Assembly: GCA_947624205.1 (NCBI GenBank)
Contig: CANQJI010000009.1
Location: forward strand, 1-46,534
DNA from: an uncultured Akkermansia sp.
Lineage (GTDB): Bacteria > Verrucomicrobiota > Verrucomicrobiia > Verrucomicrobiales > Akkermansiaceae
Length of the DNA: 46,534 nt
Direction: 5' to 3'
The translations under genes were made by a program, and so were the position numbers. Under the pieces are notes generated by a model that saw nothing but the letters and a program-made list of their open reading frames with translations, was not told where the DNA came from and ran no database searches. This document shows, one piece after another, positions 24,536 to 33,554 of this stretch (within the stretch, counting starts at the first letter, position 1; each line of letters opens with the position of its first letter).

Positions 24536-27280
24536 TCAGGAGTGGGCGGGGGCAATATCCAGCATGACCTGCGCACAGCGCGCGCAAAGTCCATCCTCGT
24601 TGGCAACCGGTTCGTATCGGCGGCAACGGGGACACATGGCATAAGTGCTCTTGGTTGCTGTGGCAGAGAGTTCAGCGCCACGAGTCACTTGCAGATCAGA
24701 GATAATGAAAAACTCCTTAGCGAAGTCTTTATTTTGCAGCAGATCTACCACGGCCGGTTCCTCGTTTTGCGGAAGTGTGAGTGTCACCACGGCCTCATTG
24801 TTCTTGTTGAAGATCCTGGCCTTGATTTGCTCCTCAATTGCCACCTGAATCACGCTGCGGATTTGTTGCAAGCGCGCAAAGGTACCGGAACGACCAGCAT
24901 CAAAAACAGGATCTGCTTCCGGGAAATCCTGCTCATGCACGGAATCCGCATGCCCTGCATGCTCCCACGCTTCGTCGCAGGTGTAGACTAGAATTGGCGC
25001 GAGGAGACGAACTAACGCGTCGAAAATGCGGGAGAGGGCGAACTGCTTGCTCAGGCGGCGTGGCGCGCGCTTCGCATCGCAGTACAGGCTGTCCTTGGTA
25101 AGGTCGATGTAGAGAGCCGAAAGTTCTCCGGTGCAAAAGCGATTAATTGCGGAGAACACCTTGCGAAATTCGTAGGACTCGTAGGAGGTACGGACCTCAC
25201 GAATGAGAGCATTCAGTCGCTCAAGAATCCATGCGTCTGCCGGTTCCAGCTGAGCTGGGCGAGCTCCGTCGTATCCCTTCAAATTGGCCAGCAAAATACG
25301 CAGCGTGTTCCTCAAGCGACGGTACGGTTCGGTAATTTGCTTGAAGAGGTCTTCACCAAAGGGTACTTCATTTTGCCAATCAACACTGCTGACCCAGAGA
25401 CGAACAATATCGGCGCCGTATTTCTCGTAGAAGTATTTAGCATCGGTGGGTTTCCGATAGGCATCCTGCGCACTTTTGGAAATTTTCGAGCGGTCCTGAT
25501 TTACGACGAAAGCGTGCGTGAGCACCTCCCTATACGGAGCCACCCCTCGCCAGGCGCAAGAGAGCATCAACGAGCTTTGGAACCAGCCGCGGTGCTGATC
25601 CGTCGCTTCCAGATATACATCGCATGGAGCGCAAAGTCCCTCCCTATGATCCAGCACAGCCACGTGCGAACACCCGGAATCAATCCATACATCCAAGGTA
25701 TCCTTGCCTTTGCGCAAATCGGTCGGCAGACCGAGTTTTTCGCAAAGTGCGGCGTCAGAAAGCTCAAACCAAATGTTCGTGCCATGCTGTTCCACCAGAT
25801 CCGCTACGCGGCGCACAATGTCTGCCTGCAATAGCGGCTCGTCTTTCTCGTTGTAAAAAACCGGCAACGGGATGCCCCACGTGCGCTGACGAGAAATGCA
25901 CCAGTCCGGACGCGCCTCCACCGTGGATGCAATGCGATTGCGTCCCCATGCGGGCAACCAAGTCGTCTTTTCGATCTGCTCAAGGGCCATGGGACGCAAT
26001 TTCTCCATACTGATGAAGAACTGCTTGACAGCGCGGAAAATAATCGGCGTTTTGGATCGCCAGCAGTGCGGGTATTGGTGAGTAAACTCCTCGCGTCCCA
26101 GCAGACGCCCTCGCTGCACAAGCATTTCAATGATCGACTCATTACATTGGAACACGTGCTTGCCCACTAACTCCGGCACCCCGCATTCCTCCGTATAGTT
26201 ACCGTCGTCGTCCACCGGGGAAAGCACCGGCAGGCCGTACTGCATGCCCACGTTGTAGTCATCCGCACCGTGCCCCGGGGCGATATGAACCGCGCCGGTG
26301 CCTGTATCCATGGTGACGAATTGTCCCATCATGATGAGCGAATCGCGCTGCAGGAAAGGGTGCCGTGCTTTCTTGCCCTCCATCTCGCGACCGGGCAGCT
26401 CTGCGAGGGTCTCCCCTGCTGTCAATCCGCACTTTTCGCAGAATGTTGCCACGAGATCCTTCGCCAGGAAAAGCACCCGTTCAGAACCATCCGCTAAAGA
26501 GGTAAATTTCTGCACCACATAGATGCTGTCCGGGTGTAGCGCAATGCCAAGGTTGCTCGGAAGAGTCCACGGTGTTGTCGTCCAGATGATCAAATCGCAG
26601 CAGCTGATGCCTTTCACCGGTTCGGGGAGGGGGAACGCCACGTAGATGGCCGTTGAAGTGTCTTCCATGTATTCCACTTCCGCCTCTGCCAACGCCGTGT
26701 GATGGGCGTAGCTCCACTGCACCGGTCGCATGGACTGGTACACTGCACCGTCTTCCACCAGCTTAGCAAAAACTCGCAGCACCCATGCTTCATACGACGG
26801 ATCCATCGTGACGTACGGATTTTTCCAATCGCCGAAGACGCCAAGCCGACGGAATGAGGCACGCTGCTGGTCAATGTAAGTACGGGCAAAATCAGCACAA
26901 CGACGGCGGATCTCCGCGGGATCCAGCCCTTGCTCCTTTTTCACCACCTTTGCTTCGATGGGCAAACCGTGACAATCCCAGCCGGGCACGAAAGGGGCGT
27001 AGAATCCCGCCATCGTCTTGCTCTTCACAATGATGTCTTTGAGCACCTTGTTGAGCGCTGTCCCCATGTGCACATCCCCGTTGGCAAAGGGTGGGCCATC
27101 GTGCAGCACGAATCTCGGAGCACCTTGTTCCTTGCGGCGGGTTATGATCCTGTCGTAGAGATTGTTATCTTCCCATTTTTTGAGGCGTAGTGGCTCATTC
27201 TTTGTGAGGTCACCGCGCATGGGAAAACTCGTATCAGGTAAAAAAATGCTCTCCTTGTAGCTCTTCTCGCTTGCGCTCAT
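24536..27280 (-). CDS. ileS: Isoleucyl-tRNA synthetase
   Basis: A 914-aa class I synthetase. The HIGH-type motif is PPFANGDVHMGTALNKVLKD. WDCHGLPIEAKVV, the CP1 editing domain (TTTPWTLPSNLGIALHP) and the KMSKS-type motif in the form KISKSAQDAYRKP are all present. The C-terminal zinc site has CPRCRRYEPVANEDGLCARC. It charges tRNA-Ile. It leads the operon with lspA, a DUF1573-like gene and murA. The start at 27280 gives the usual N-terminus (KESIFLPDTSFPMRGDL). Confidence 0.96.
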   Translation of the reverse strand: MSASEKSYKESIFLPDTSFPMRGDLTKNEPLRLKKWEDNNLYDRIITRRKEQGAPRFVLHDGPPFANGDVHMGTALNKVLKDIIVKSKTMAGFYAPFVPGWDCHGLPIEAKVVKKEQGLDPAEIRRRCADFARTYIDQQRASFRRLGVFGDWKNPYVTMDPSYEAWVLRVFAKLVEDGAVYQSMRPVQWSYAHHTALAEAEVEYMEDTSTAIYVAFPLPEPVKGISCCDLIIWTTTPWTLPSNLGIALHPDSIYVVQKFTSLADGSERVLFLAKDLVATFCEKCGLTAGETLAELPGREMEGKKARHPFLQRDSLIMMGQFVTMDTGTGAVHIAPGHGADDYNVGMQYGLPVLSPVDDDGNYTEECGVPELVGKHVFQCNESIIEMLVQRGRLLGREEFTHQYPHCWRSKTPIIFRAVKQFFISMEKLRPMALEQIEKTTWLPAWGRNRIASTVEARPDWCISRQRTWGIPLPVFYNEKDEPLLQADIVRRVADLVEQHGTNIWFELSDAALCEKLGLPTDLRKGKDTLDVWIDSGCSHVAVLDHREGLCAPCDVYLEATDQHRGWFQSSLMLSCAWRGVAPYREVLTHAFVVNQDRSKISKSAQDAYRKPTDAKYFYEKYGADIVRLWVSSVDWQNEVPFGEDLFKQITEPYRRLRNTLRILLANLKGYDGARPAQLEPADAWILERLNALIREVRTSYESYEFRKVFSAINRFCTGELSALYIDLTKDSLYCDAKRAPRRLSKQFALSRIFDALVRLLAPILVYTCDEAWEHAGHADSVHEQDFPEADPVFDAGRSGTFARLQQIRSVIQVAIEEQIKARIFNKNNEAVVTLTLPQNEEPAVVDLLQNKDFAKEFFIISDLQVTRGAELSATATKSTYAMCPRCRRYEPVANEDGLCARCAQVMLDIAPAHS

Positions 27281-27335
27281 ACGCGCGGAATATACGCGCG
27301 CAAAGCCTGTTTGTCAAGCATTCTTCCGGACAATG

Positions 27336-27486
27336 CAGGGCAAACGCATTAGGAAATGCGTTTGCCTATGAACGATTTACGAGGTACGATGTACGATTTA
27401 TTAATAATGTGCGCGTTTCGCAGATTTTTTCGGATCATAAGGACATTTCTATGTTGATTAACTTCTTCTCAAATGCATATGCCCTG
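27336..27486. mobile_element. Complete 151-bp dispersed element with 10-bp target duplication
   Basis: Left end CAGGGCAAACGCATT and right end AATGCATATGCCCTG are terminal inverted repeats. The left end also folds on itself (AATGCGTTTGCC follows at once). The outside is flanked by the direct repeat CCGGACAATG (27326-27335 and 27487-27496). Inside are TACGA units and the TTGATTAACTTC block. It has no coding capacity. It lies between ileS and the sulfatase gene. Confidence 0.88.
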
Positions 27487-27550
27487 CCGGACAATGTGTG
27501 AGCGATTCGAGCTTGACGATCAAGGTTAGTTTGTGAGAGAATCCACCCGT

Positions 27551-29401
27551 ATGAAACGATACAAAAAATTTCTGGTCGGCATTCTGGTACTCAAAAAAGT
27601 TTTAATCGGCATTCTGGTACTACTGTCGAGTGGCGCATATCAGACCCACGCAGAAAATCCGGCAGCCCCCCCCCGCCCGAACATCCTCTTCATCATCACG
27701 GATGACCATGCTGTGCAAGCCCTTGGAAGCTGTGACAAAGATTCCCCTGTTCCTCTGCCCGGCTTCCGCCGCCTGGCGCAGGAGGGTATGGTATTTGACC
27801 GCGCATACTGCGCCAATTCCCTTTGCGGCCCTTCGCGTGCTTGCATGCTTACCGGGCGCCACTCGCACAATAACGCCTTCCTCTACAACTACGGAGGCCC
27901 CGCTTTCAACGGTGCTCAACCCACTTACCCGAAAATGCTCAAGGCTGCCGGTTACCAGACGGGTATCGTCGGCAAATGGCACCTCATTTCCAACCCGACC
28001 GGCTTCTACAGCTGGCAGGTATTCCCCAGTCAGGGAGACTACTGGGATCCCACTTTCCTCACCGAGGGCAAGGGAGGCAAGACAAAATCTCACATTGACC
28101 GTGGGTATGTGACTGACCTTGTGACGAGCAAGGCGATCGACTGGCTGGAGAACCGCGATGAAAGCAAGCCTTTCGCTCTGATTGTGGGGCACAAAGCACC
28201 GCACCGTAACTGGTTGCCCGCTCCGCGCCACTTGCAGAAGATTCGCGAGTACGTGGCGAAGATGACCCCGCCGGAAACGCTTTATGACGACTGGGCAAAC
28301 CGCCCGGAGATGCTTCAGCACAATCGTCAAACGGTCGGTTGGGATCTCTGCAACTGGAATGATTCTCATCTGCAAGAGGATCTCATTCCTTTCGAAGTCA
28401 TGAAAGAAATCGTGCCGAAAAATCGTTTGGCAAACATGATAAAGAGCGGGCGTTTCAAAGATGAGATCCCGGCAGACTTTGACTTAGCAAAACATACCCC
28501 AAAGTACGCGCCCAAGACGAATCTGGGAGATGGACTCAAGCCTGTGGAAAAGGGAGTCTTTCCCCTTTACCGCGAGTTCTACGCTCAGCGTACGCGCGAA
28601 TTCGTAAAGGATTTCCTGGAGGGACGCATCAAGAGTCAGGAAGATGTTACGGTGCGCCGCTGGCGTTGGTACATGGAAGATTACCTTGGCACCATTCTTG
28701 CAGTCGATGAATCCATCAGCTCGTTGCTTGATTATCTCGATACTCATGGCCTCTCTGAAAATACGCTCGTGATTTACGTGGGGGATCAGGGGTTCTACAT
28801 GGGAGAACACGGGCTGTATGACAAACGCTGGATTTTTGAGGAAACCTTACGCATGCCTCTCGTGATGCGCTGGAAGGGGCATATCCCCGCCGGGTCGCGC
28901 AGTCAGGCCATGGTGCAGAATATTGATTACGCCCCCACCATCCTTGAGGTCGCGTCTGCCAACACTCCTGAGAACATGAGTACCTTCGATGGTGTTTCGC
29001 TCGTGCCGCTTTTCAAGGATGGCAAGGCTCCTCAATTTGAAGATCGTCCGCTCTACTACGCCTTCTATGAGCAACCCGGCGAACACAATGCCCCGCGCCA
29101 CGATGGCGTACGCACTGCTCGCTACACCTTTGCTCACATCTGGACTGCTACCCTGGAGGAGAAAAAAGCCGGCGTGCGCAAGCCGGAAAATGAGTGGATG
29201 CTCATCGACAATGAAAAAGATCCGTTGCAGATGCGCAACGTCGCCCAGGATCCTGAATACAAGGAGGTCATGGAACAGTTGCGCACCACTTATGAGAAAT
29301 TGCGAGAGCAGTATCGCGTGCCGGCGGACTGCCCCGGCAGCGGTCCTAAGATTCCGGATTACATCCCGTCCTGGGGACCCGGCGAAAAAGATCACCTGTA
29401 A
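27551..29401 (+). CDS. Exported formylglycine sulfatase
   Basis: A protein of 616 aa from ATG 27551; GTG 27533 is also in frame. It has a signal peptide whose hydrophobic core is a 10-residue tandem repeat (YKKFLVGILV, LKKVLIGILV). The sulfatase signature is LCGPSRACMLTGR with Cys92 as the residue converted to formylglycine (C-x-P-S-R type). Metal ligands are DDH at 51-53 and, later, GDQGFYMGEHGLYDKRW. KWH and HKAPH supply other active-site residues. It probably removes sulfate from glycans such as mucin or host glycosaminoglycans; the exact substrate is not evident. It needs a sulfatase-maturating enzyme, not found in the window. Confidence 0.92.
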   Translation: MKRYKKFLVGILVLKKVLIGILVLLSSGAYQTHAENPAAPPRPNILFIITDDHAVQALGSCDKDSPVPLPGFRRLAQEGMVFDRAYCANSLCGPSRACMLTGRHSHNNAFLYNYGGPAFNGAQPTYPKMLKAAGYQTGIVGKWHLISNPTGFYSWQVFPSQGDYWDPTFLTEGKGGKTKSHIDRGYVTDLVTSKAIDWLENRDESKPFALIVGHKAPHRNWLPAPRHLQKIREYVAKMTPPETLYDDWANRPEMLQHNRQTVGWDLCNWNDSHLQEDLIPFEVMKEIVPKNRLANMIKSGRFKDEIPADFDLAKHTPKYAPKTNLGDGLKPVEKGVFPLYREFYAQRTREFVKDFLEGRIKSQEDVTVRRWRWYMEDYLGTILAVDESISSLLDYLDTHGLSENTLVIYVGDQGFYMGEHGLYDKRWIFEETLRMPLVMRWKGHIPAGSRSQAMVQNIDYAPTILEVASANTPENMSTFDGVSLVPLFKDGKAPQFEDRPLYYAFYEQPGEHNAPRHDGVRTARYTFAHIWTATLEEKKAGVRKPENEWMLIDNEKDPLQMRNVAQDPEYKEVMEQLRTTYEKLREQYRVPADCPGSGPKIPDYIPSWGPGEKDHL

Positions 29402-29429
29402 TTTTTCCCGTCACCTGCTTTTTCAAAAG

Positions 29430-29460
29430 GGGTCGACTCATCCGAGTCGGCCCTCTTTCC
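29430..29460. terminator. Terminator between convergent sulfatase and mnmE
   Basis: GGGTCGACTC (29430-29439) pairs with GAGTCGGCCC (29444-29453) around ATCC, with one G-U pair. TCTTT follows on plus. On minus, CTTTTGAAAAAG follows, so it may work both ways. Confidence 0.7.
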
Positions 29461-29462
29461 AT

Positions 29463-30803
29463 TCACTTGCCAATGCAGAACGTGGAGAAAACGCGCGTGA
29501 GGATGTCTTCCGTATCGACACGCCCGGTGATGGAACCGAGGGAATCGAGGGCGTCGCGTAAATCTGCGGCGACAAGTTCAGTCATCGGCGGATCCTGAGA
29601 GAGAAAGGATTCAGCGCGGTTGAGCGCCTCGTGTGCCCGGCGAAGGGCGAGGCGATGGCGCGTGTTGATGGCGACGGCAGAGGATTGCACATCGAAGACC
29701 GAATCCGGGAATGCCGCTACGATGGCTTGTTTAAGCTCCTCAAAGCCGGCGCCGGTGAGGCAGGATACGCGGATGCCATGCTCTGCGGCATGCGAAGCGT
29801 GCTGCGGCAGATCCGATTTGTTCAGCAGCACCAATCGCGCCGTACCATCAGCGGGGACCATATCCTGGGGCAGAGGCAGGTACGGAGCAGAAGCATCCCT
29901 CACCTCAAGGATGAGATCAGCGTTGCACAGGGCTTCCCATGTGCGCTGCATCCCCACGCGTTCCACTCTATCATCCGACTCGCGAAGACCGGCGGTATCA
30001 ATGAGGCGCAGGTTCAGACCGTCAAAGAGTATATTCTCTTCCACGGTGTCGCGCGTGGTGCCCGGAATTTCGCTCACGATCGCGCGTTCGTAGCCCAGAA
30101 GACGGTTGAGCAGGCATGATTTTCCCGCATTTGGTGCGCCGATGATTGCCACGCGGATTCCCTCCCGCAACAAGCGTCCACGCGTGGCGGTGCTGAGGAG
30201 CAGCGTCAGAGTGTTTTGCACGTTGCGGATGTCCGCGAGCACGTTGTCGACGCTTTGAGGAGGAATGTCGTCCTCGGGAAAATCAATGTGCGCCTCCAAC
30301 AGCGCGCAGGTAGAAAGAAGCGTATCAATGGACGTCTGTACGGGGGCTTCTATCCCACCGGCGAGCTGGTGTTGCGCAGCCCGCAGAGCGAGATCGCTCC
30401 CGGCGCTGATGATATCCATGATTGCTTCGGCGCGGGTGAGATCCATCTTGCCGTTTTCAAAAGCGCGACGGGAGAATTCTCCCGGATCAGCCGGGCGCGC
30501 CCCGCAAGCAAAAAGCCGCTCCAGCACGTGCTGTGTCACAAGGCGTCCGCCGTGGCAGGAAAGCTCTGCCAGATCCTCACCGGTAAAACTGTGCGGCGCA
30601 GGAAAAAATGTGAGCAATCCGGAATCCAGTATTTCGTCATTTGCATCGCGTACATGAACCAAAGTCGCCCGGCGAGCGGGAGGCAGCGCCTTGAGTTCAG
30701 CGCATGCCGCGAGGATTACTTCCCTCGTGAGAGAGCCGCTGATTCGAATGAGAGAAATCGCCCCTGTTCCGGAAGGGGTGGAGATGGCAGCGATGGTGGA
30801 CAC
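29463..30803 (-). CDS. mnmE: tRNA uridine-5-carboxymethylaminomethyl GTPase MnmE
   Basis: A protein of 446 aa with a GTG start at 30803. It has an N-terminal folate-binding TrmE domain (IAAISTPSGTGAISLIRISG) and helical domains. The inserted G domain has GAPNAGKS, GTTRDT, DTAG and NKSD. The C-terminus FCIGK carries the invariant Cys of the family. With MnmG it modifies the wobble uridine of several tRNAs. It begins just downstream of the tsf terminator, so it has its own promoter or depends on read-through. Confidence 0.95.
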   Translation of the reverse strand: MSTIAAISTPSGTGAISLIRISGSLTREVILAACAELKALPPARRATLVHVRDANDEILDSGLLTFFPAPHSFTGEDLAELSCHGGRLVTQHVLERLFACGARPADPGEFSRRAFENGKMDLTRAEAIMDIISAGSDLALRAAQHQLAGGIEAPVQTSIDTLLSTCALLEAHIDFPEDDIPPQSVDNVLADIRNVQNTLTLLLSTATRGRLLREGIRVAIIGAPNAGKSCLLNRLLGYERAIVSEIPGTTRDTVEENILFDGLNLRLIDTAGLRESDDRVERVGMQRTWEALCNADLILEVRDASAPYLPLPQDMVPADGTARLVLLNKSDLPQHASHAAEHGIRVSCLTGAGFEELKQAIVAAFPDSVFDVQSSAVAINTRHRLALRRAHEALNRAESFLSQDPPMTELVAADLRDALDSLGSITGRVDTEDILTRVFSTFCIGK

Positions 30804-30806
30804 AGC

Positions 30807-30852
30807 GAAAAAAGAAACGGCTGCGCGGGTGAACGATCGACCGGCGCAGCCG
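30807..30852 (-). terminator. Rho-independent terminator of rpsB-tsf
   Basis: On the minus strand CGGCTGCGC (30852-30844) pairs with GCGCAGCCG (30826-30818). It is followed by TTTCTTTTTT (30817-30808). It sits directly before the mnmE start. Confidence 0.85.
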
Positions 30853-30874
30853 CTGGGTTAAAGTTGATGCAGGC

Positions 30875-31741
30875 TCAGACGCCCAACTGGAAGCGACGGA
30901 ACGCCACGACGCTGATGGTGTCGTCCAACTCCTTGGAAGTGTTTTGCAGGAGCTTCTCGACCGTGATCGAGGTATCCTTCACAAACTCCTGGTTCAACAG
31001 GCAGCTCTGCTTGTAGAGAGCGCGCAGTTTTCCGGGGAGAATCTTCTCCAAAAGAGCCTCGGGTTTACCCTCAGCAATCAGCTGAGCCTTTGCGATCTCC
31101 TGTTCCTCCGCCACAAACGCGGGATCGAGAGAGGAGGAATCGACGCTCTTGGGTGCACAGGCTGCTATGTGCAGAGTGAGATCCTTGCAAAGCGTGGCAA
31201 AGACGGTATTCTCCACCGTCTCAGGTTTCGTGCAAGCCACCTGCAGCAGCACGCCCACCTTGCCGCCCATGTGAATGTAGGAAGTCAAGGATCCCTCGCC
31301 CTCCATCTTGAAGCGGTCAAAGCGGCGAAGCTTCATATTCTCGCCGATTGCAGCGCACTGCTCCGCAATGTAAGTTTCCACGGTTGTCCCCTCCATGGGA
31401 GTCGACAAAGCTTGCTCCGTCGTCGCTGCAGAAGAAGCTTTCAGCACGTCTCCGATCTTCGAGACAAGAGCCTTGAACTTGTCGCCCTTGGAGCAAAAAT
31501 CCGTTTCGCAGTTGATTTCGAAGATGATGCCATCTTTGCCTGCGACCACAGTGGCGACCATGCCCTCGTTGGCTTCGCGGTCAGCCTTCTTTGCAGCCTT
31601 GGCGATACCTTTTTCACGGAGGTATTTGACAGCCTCCTCCATATCGCCTCCGCATTCCACAAGAGCATTCTTGCAATCCATCATGCCAGCGTCCGTCTTG
31701 GCGCGCAGCTCCTTCACCATTTGTGCGGTAATTTCTGCCAT
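30875..31741 (-). CDS. tsf: Translation elongation factor Ts
   Basis: A protein of 288 aa with an N-terminal UBA-like domain (VKELRAKTDAGMMDCKNAL, the EF-Ts signature). The core has NCETDFCSKGDKFKAL, where Asp-Phe (TDF) inserts into EF-Tu. The C-terminal region has KILPGKLRALYKQSCLLNQEFVKD. It recycles EF-Tu by GDP release. It follows rpsB by 23 bases and shares its promoter and terminator. Confidence 0.96.
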   Translation of the reverse strand: MAEITAQMVKELRAKTDAGMMDCKNALVECGGDMEEAVKYLREKGIAKAAKKADREANEGMVATVVAGKDGIIFEINCETDFCSKGDKFKALVSKIGDVLKASSAATTEQALSTPMEGTTVETYIAEQCAAIGENMKLRRFDRFKMEGEGSLTSYIHMGGKVGVLLQVACTKPETVENTVFATLCKDLTLHIAACAPKSVDSSSLDPAFVAEEQEIAKAQLIAEGKPEALLEKILPGKLRALYKQSCLLNQEFVKDTSITVEKLLQNTSKELDDTISVVAFRRFQLGV

Positions 31742-31764
31742 ATCAGAGTATCATGAGTTTGTGT

Positions 31765-32454
31765 TTAGTCCTTGACGGGACGAGCCTTATTGATTGCATC
31801 CACCAGCACGGAAAGAATCAGTCGGATGGAACGCACCGCGTCGTCATTGCCCGGGATGGGGTACTCTACGCTGTCCGGATCACCATTCGTATCGGTGAGA
31901 ACCACCACGGGAATGCCGAGAATATGCGCTTCCCGGATCGCGATATCCTCGTGGTCAGCTCCGATGGCAACGATGGCATCGGGAGCACCGCCCATGTTGC
32001 GGATGCCGCAGAGGTTTCGCAGAAGCTTTTCGCGCTCGCGAGAGAGCGCAGCAAGTTCCTTCTTGGACATGCTCCTGTACTCCGGTTGAGAAGCGAGATT
32101 TTCGAGATAATCGAGACGAGCTATACTCTTCTTGATGGTGGACATATTGGTGAGCATACCGCCCAACCAGCGGAAATTGACGTAGTACTGTCCCGTGGCT
32201 TCTGCTGCCTCTCTCACGGCATCTTGTGCCTGACGCTTGCATCCCACAAAGAGGATCTTCCGGTTTTTCGCCGCCAGATCCGCCAAGAATTTCGAGGCGG
32301 TGTCCAGGCATTTCTCCGTCTGCTCCAGATCGATGATGTGAATGCCATTCTTCTGGGCAAGGATGTACTTCTTCATGTTCGGGTGCCACTTGCGGGTCTG
32401 ATGACCAAAGTGCACACCGGCTTCCACCATTTTGGTGATGAGTTCGTCTATCAT
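31765..32454 (-). CDS. rpsB: 30S ribosomal protein S2
   Basis: A protein of 229 aa from ATG 32454. The frame is open to 32658, but the upstream part is the promoter and leader. It has VEAGVHFGHQTRKWHPNMKKYI and WLGGMLTNMSTI, the S2 signatures, and GIPVVVLTDTN near the C-terminus. It is the first gene of rpsB-tsf. The leader of about 100 nt may fold for autoregulation as in other rpsB genes, but no known motif was recognised. Confidence 0.96.
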   Translation of the reverse strand: MIDELITKMVEAGVHFGHQTRKWHPNMKKYILAQKNGIHIIDLEQTEKCLDTASKFLADLAAKNRKILFVGCKRQAQDAVREAAEATGQYYVNFRWLGGMLTNMSTIKKSIARLDYLENLASQPEYRSMSKKELAALSREREKLLRNLCGIRNMGGAPDAIVAIGADHEDIAIREAHILGIPVVVLTDTNGDPDSVEYPIPGNDDAVRSIRLILSVLVDAINKARPVKD

Positions 32455-32565
32455 GTTGTGTTCTGTGTGTTGCCCAGCCTTAAGGCAGACCGAGCTGTTG
32501 GTCGGAAGGTGCCGCATGGATCCCTCAGCCTTCCTTTGTATGAGCGGCATCAGCAGGGAGCACGC

Positions 32566-32594
32566 AGGATACTCCGTTTTCATTTCTCTGTCAA
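32566..32594 (-). promoter_or_regulatory. Sigma70 promoter of rpsB-tsf
   Basis: On the minus strand a consensus TTGACA (32594-32589), a 17-nt spacer and TATCCT (32571-32566). The predicted leader is about 104 nt. It lies inside the longer open frame of rpsB, supporting the shorter start. Confidence 0.75.
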
Positions 32595-32746
32595 TCTTTA
32601 TCTCGTCCATCACCCTTGATGCCTCAAAAATGAAGGGTTGATATCGAACATATGTCACTTAAAATGAGTAAACGAGCAAGAGTAAAGTTGTCTTCTGTGT
32701 GGAGGGGGAAATATGCCTCGCTGACCTCTCGACATAGGGAAGAATT

Positions 32747-32977
32747 ATGGATTACATCATGCACACAACCGAAAATCGTAAGACAAAAAAGCTCGTGAAG
32801 CAACATGCTCGACTCAATCCTATTGAACTTAGTCGCAAAGCAGAAGCGGGATTGAGGAAACGCTGTGTTGTCGGGGGCGTCTACTTGGTGGCAATGCGAC
32901 TCATGCGCTGTGTTCCTTCAATCATACCTCAAGGCAAATGCATTAGAAAATGCGTTTGCCTATGTACGATCTATTGA
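32747..32977 (+). pseudogene. Short ORF running into a repeat element
   Basis: 76 codons from ATG 32747 with AGGGA seven bases upstream. The first 60 residues are basic (TENRKTKKLVKQHARLNPIELSRKAEAGLRKR) and not recognised. From codon 62 on, the frame reads the dispersed element that starts at 32930. It may be a gene fragment truncated by that element, or chance coding. Confidence 0.3.
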
Positions 32978-33402
32978 TAATGTGCGCGTTAGACTTGGTG
33001 CCCGGCAGTGCCTATGTACGGAGGACGACGGTGGCAGACAAAGTCTGCCCATGTACGATGTACAACACGCACGACGGTCCCAAGCAGCCGCGGGGCGGCT
33101 GCTCATGTACGATGTGCGATGTGCAAATAATGCGCAGCAAAGCTACGGGTGGCGAGCGGGCAACGCGCATGCGCTGCCCCACAGGGGCGAACGGGCAGGA
33201 CGGTATCGGTGAATCAATTTGCGAACTACGATGTGGGGAGTTCGGCGGCTACGCCGCAAATTTGACGAACGAGAAGACTGCTTCAGGACCATCATTATGA
33301 TGACCGCTTGTCGGCATGGTTTATGATGCGTATGAACTACAATATCAGTCAATAAGATTATTTCTTCCGTTGATTAACTTCTCCTCAAATACGTTTGCCC
33401 CG
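32930..33402. mobile_element. Long copy of the dispersed TACGA/hairpin element
   Basis: A copy of about 473 bp. The left end AAGGCAAATGCATT with its self-complement AATGCGTTTGCC and the right end AATACGTTTGCCC are degenerate terminal repeats. Inside are hairpins 33033-33049 (GGCAGAC/GTCTGCC), 33084-33102 (GCAGCCGC/GCGGCTGC) and 33045-33057-type TACGA units. GGAGTTC with hairpin 33245-33257 (GCGGC/GCCGC) and the conserved 3' block follow. No coding region and no clear target duplication were seen. Confidence 0.75.
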
Positions 33403-33554
33403 AGGAGAAATCTTCTGCAAAAAAATGAAAAAAAAGCTCAGAACATCTTGAAAAGTGTGCAGGATTGTGTTAGGATCAAGGTCGTTCGAAAGGCGGCTGA
33501 ACAGAGCCGTTGGGGCAGCGGCTGTCTGAAGTTCCAGCAAAGAAAACAGGTAGA

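Noticed and set aside
27281..27550. Sulfatase promoter from TTGACG at 27513
   Set aside because: No acceptable -10 box at 16-18 nt spacing was found, so it is not annotated.
32455..32560. Ribosomal-protein S2 leader riboregulator
   Set aside because: A leader of about 100 nt exists, but I could not match a known rpsB leader motif by eye.
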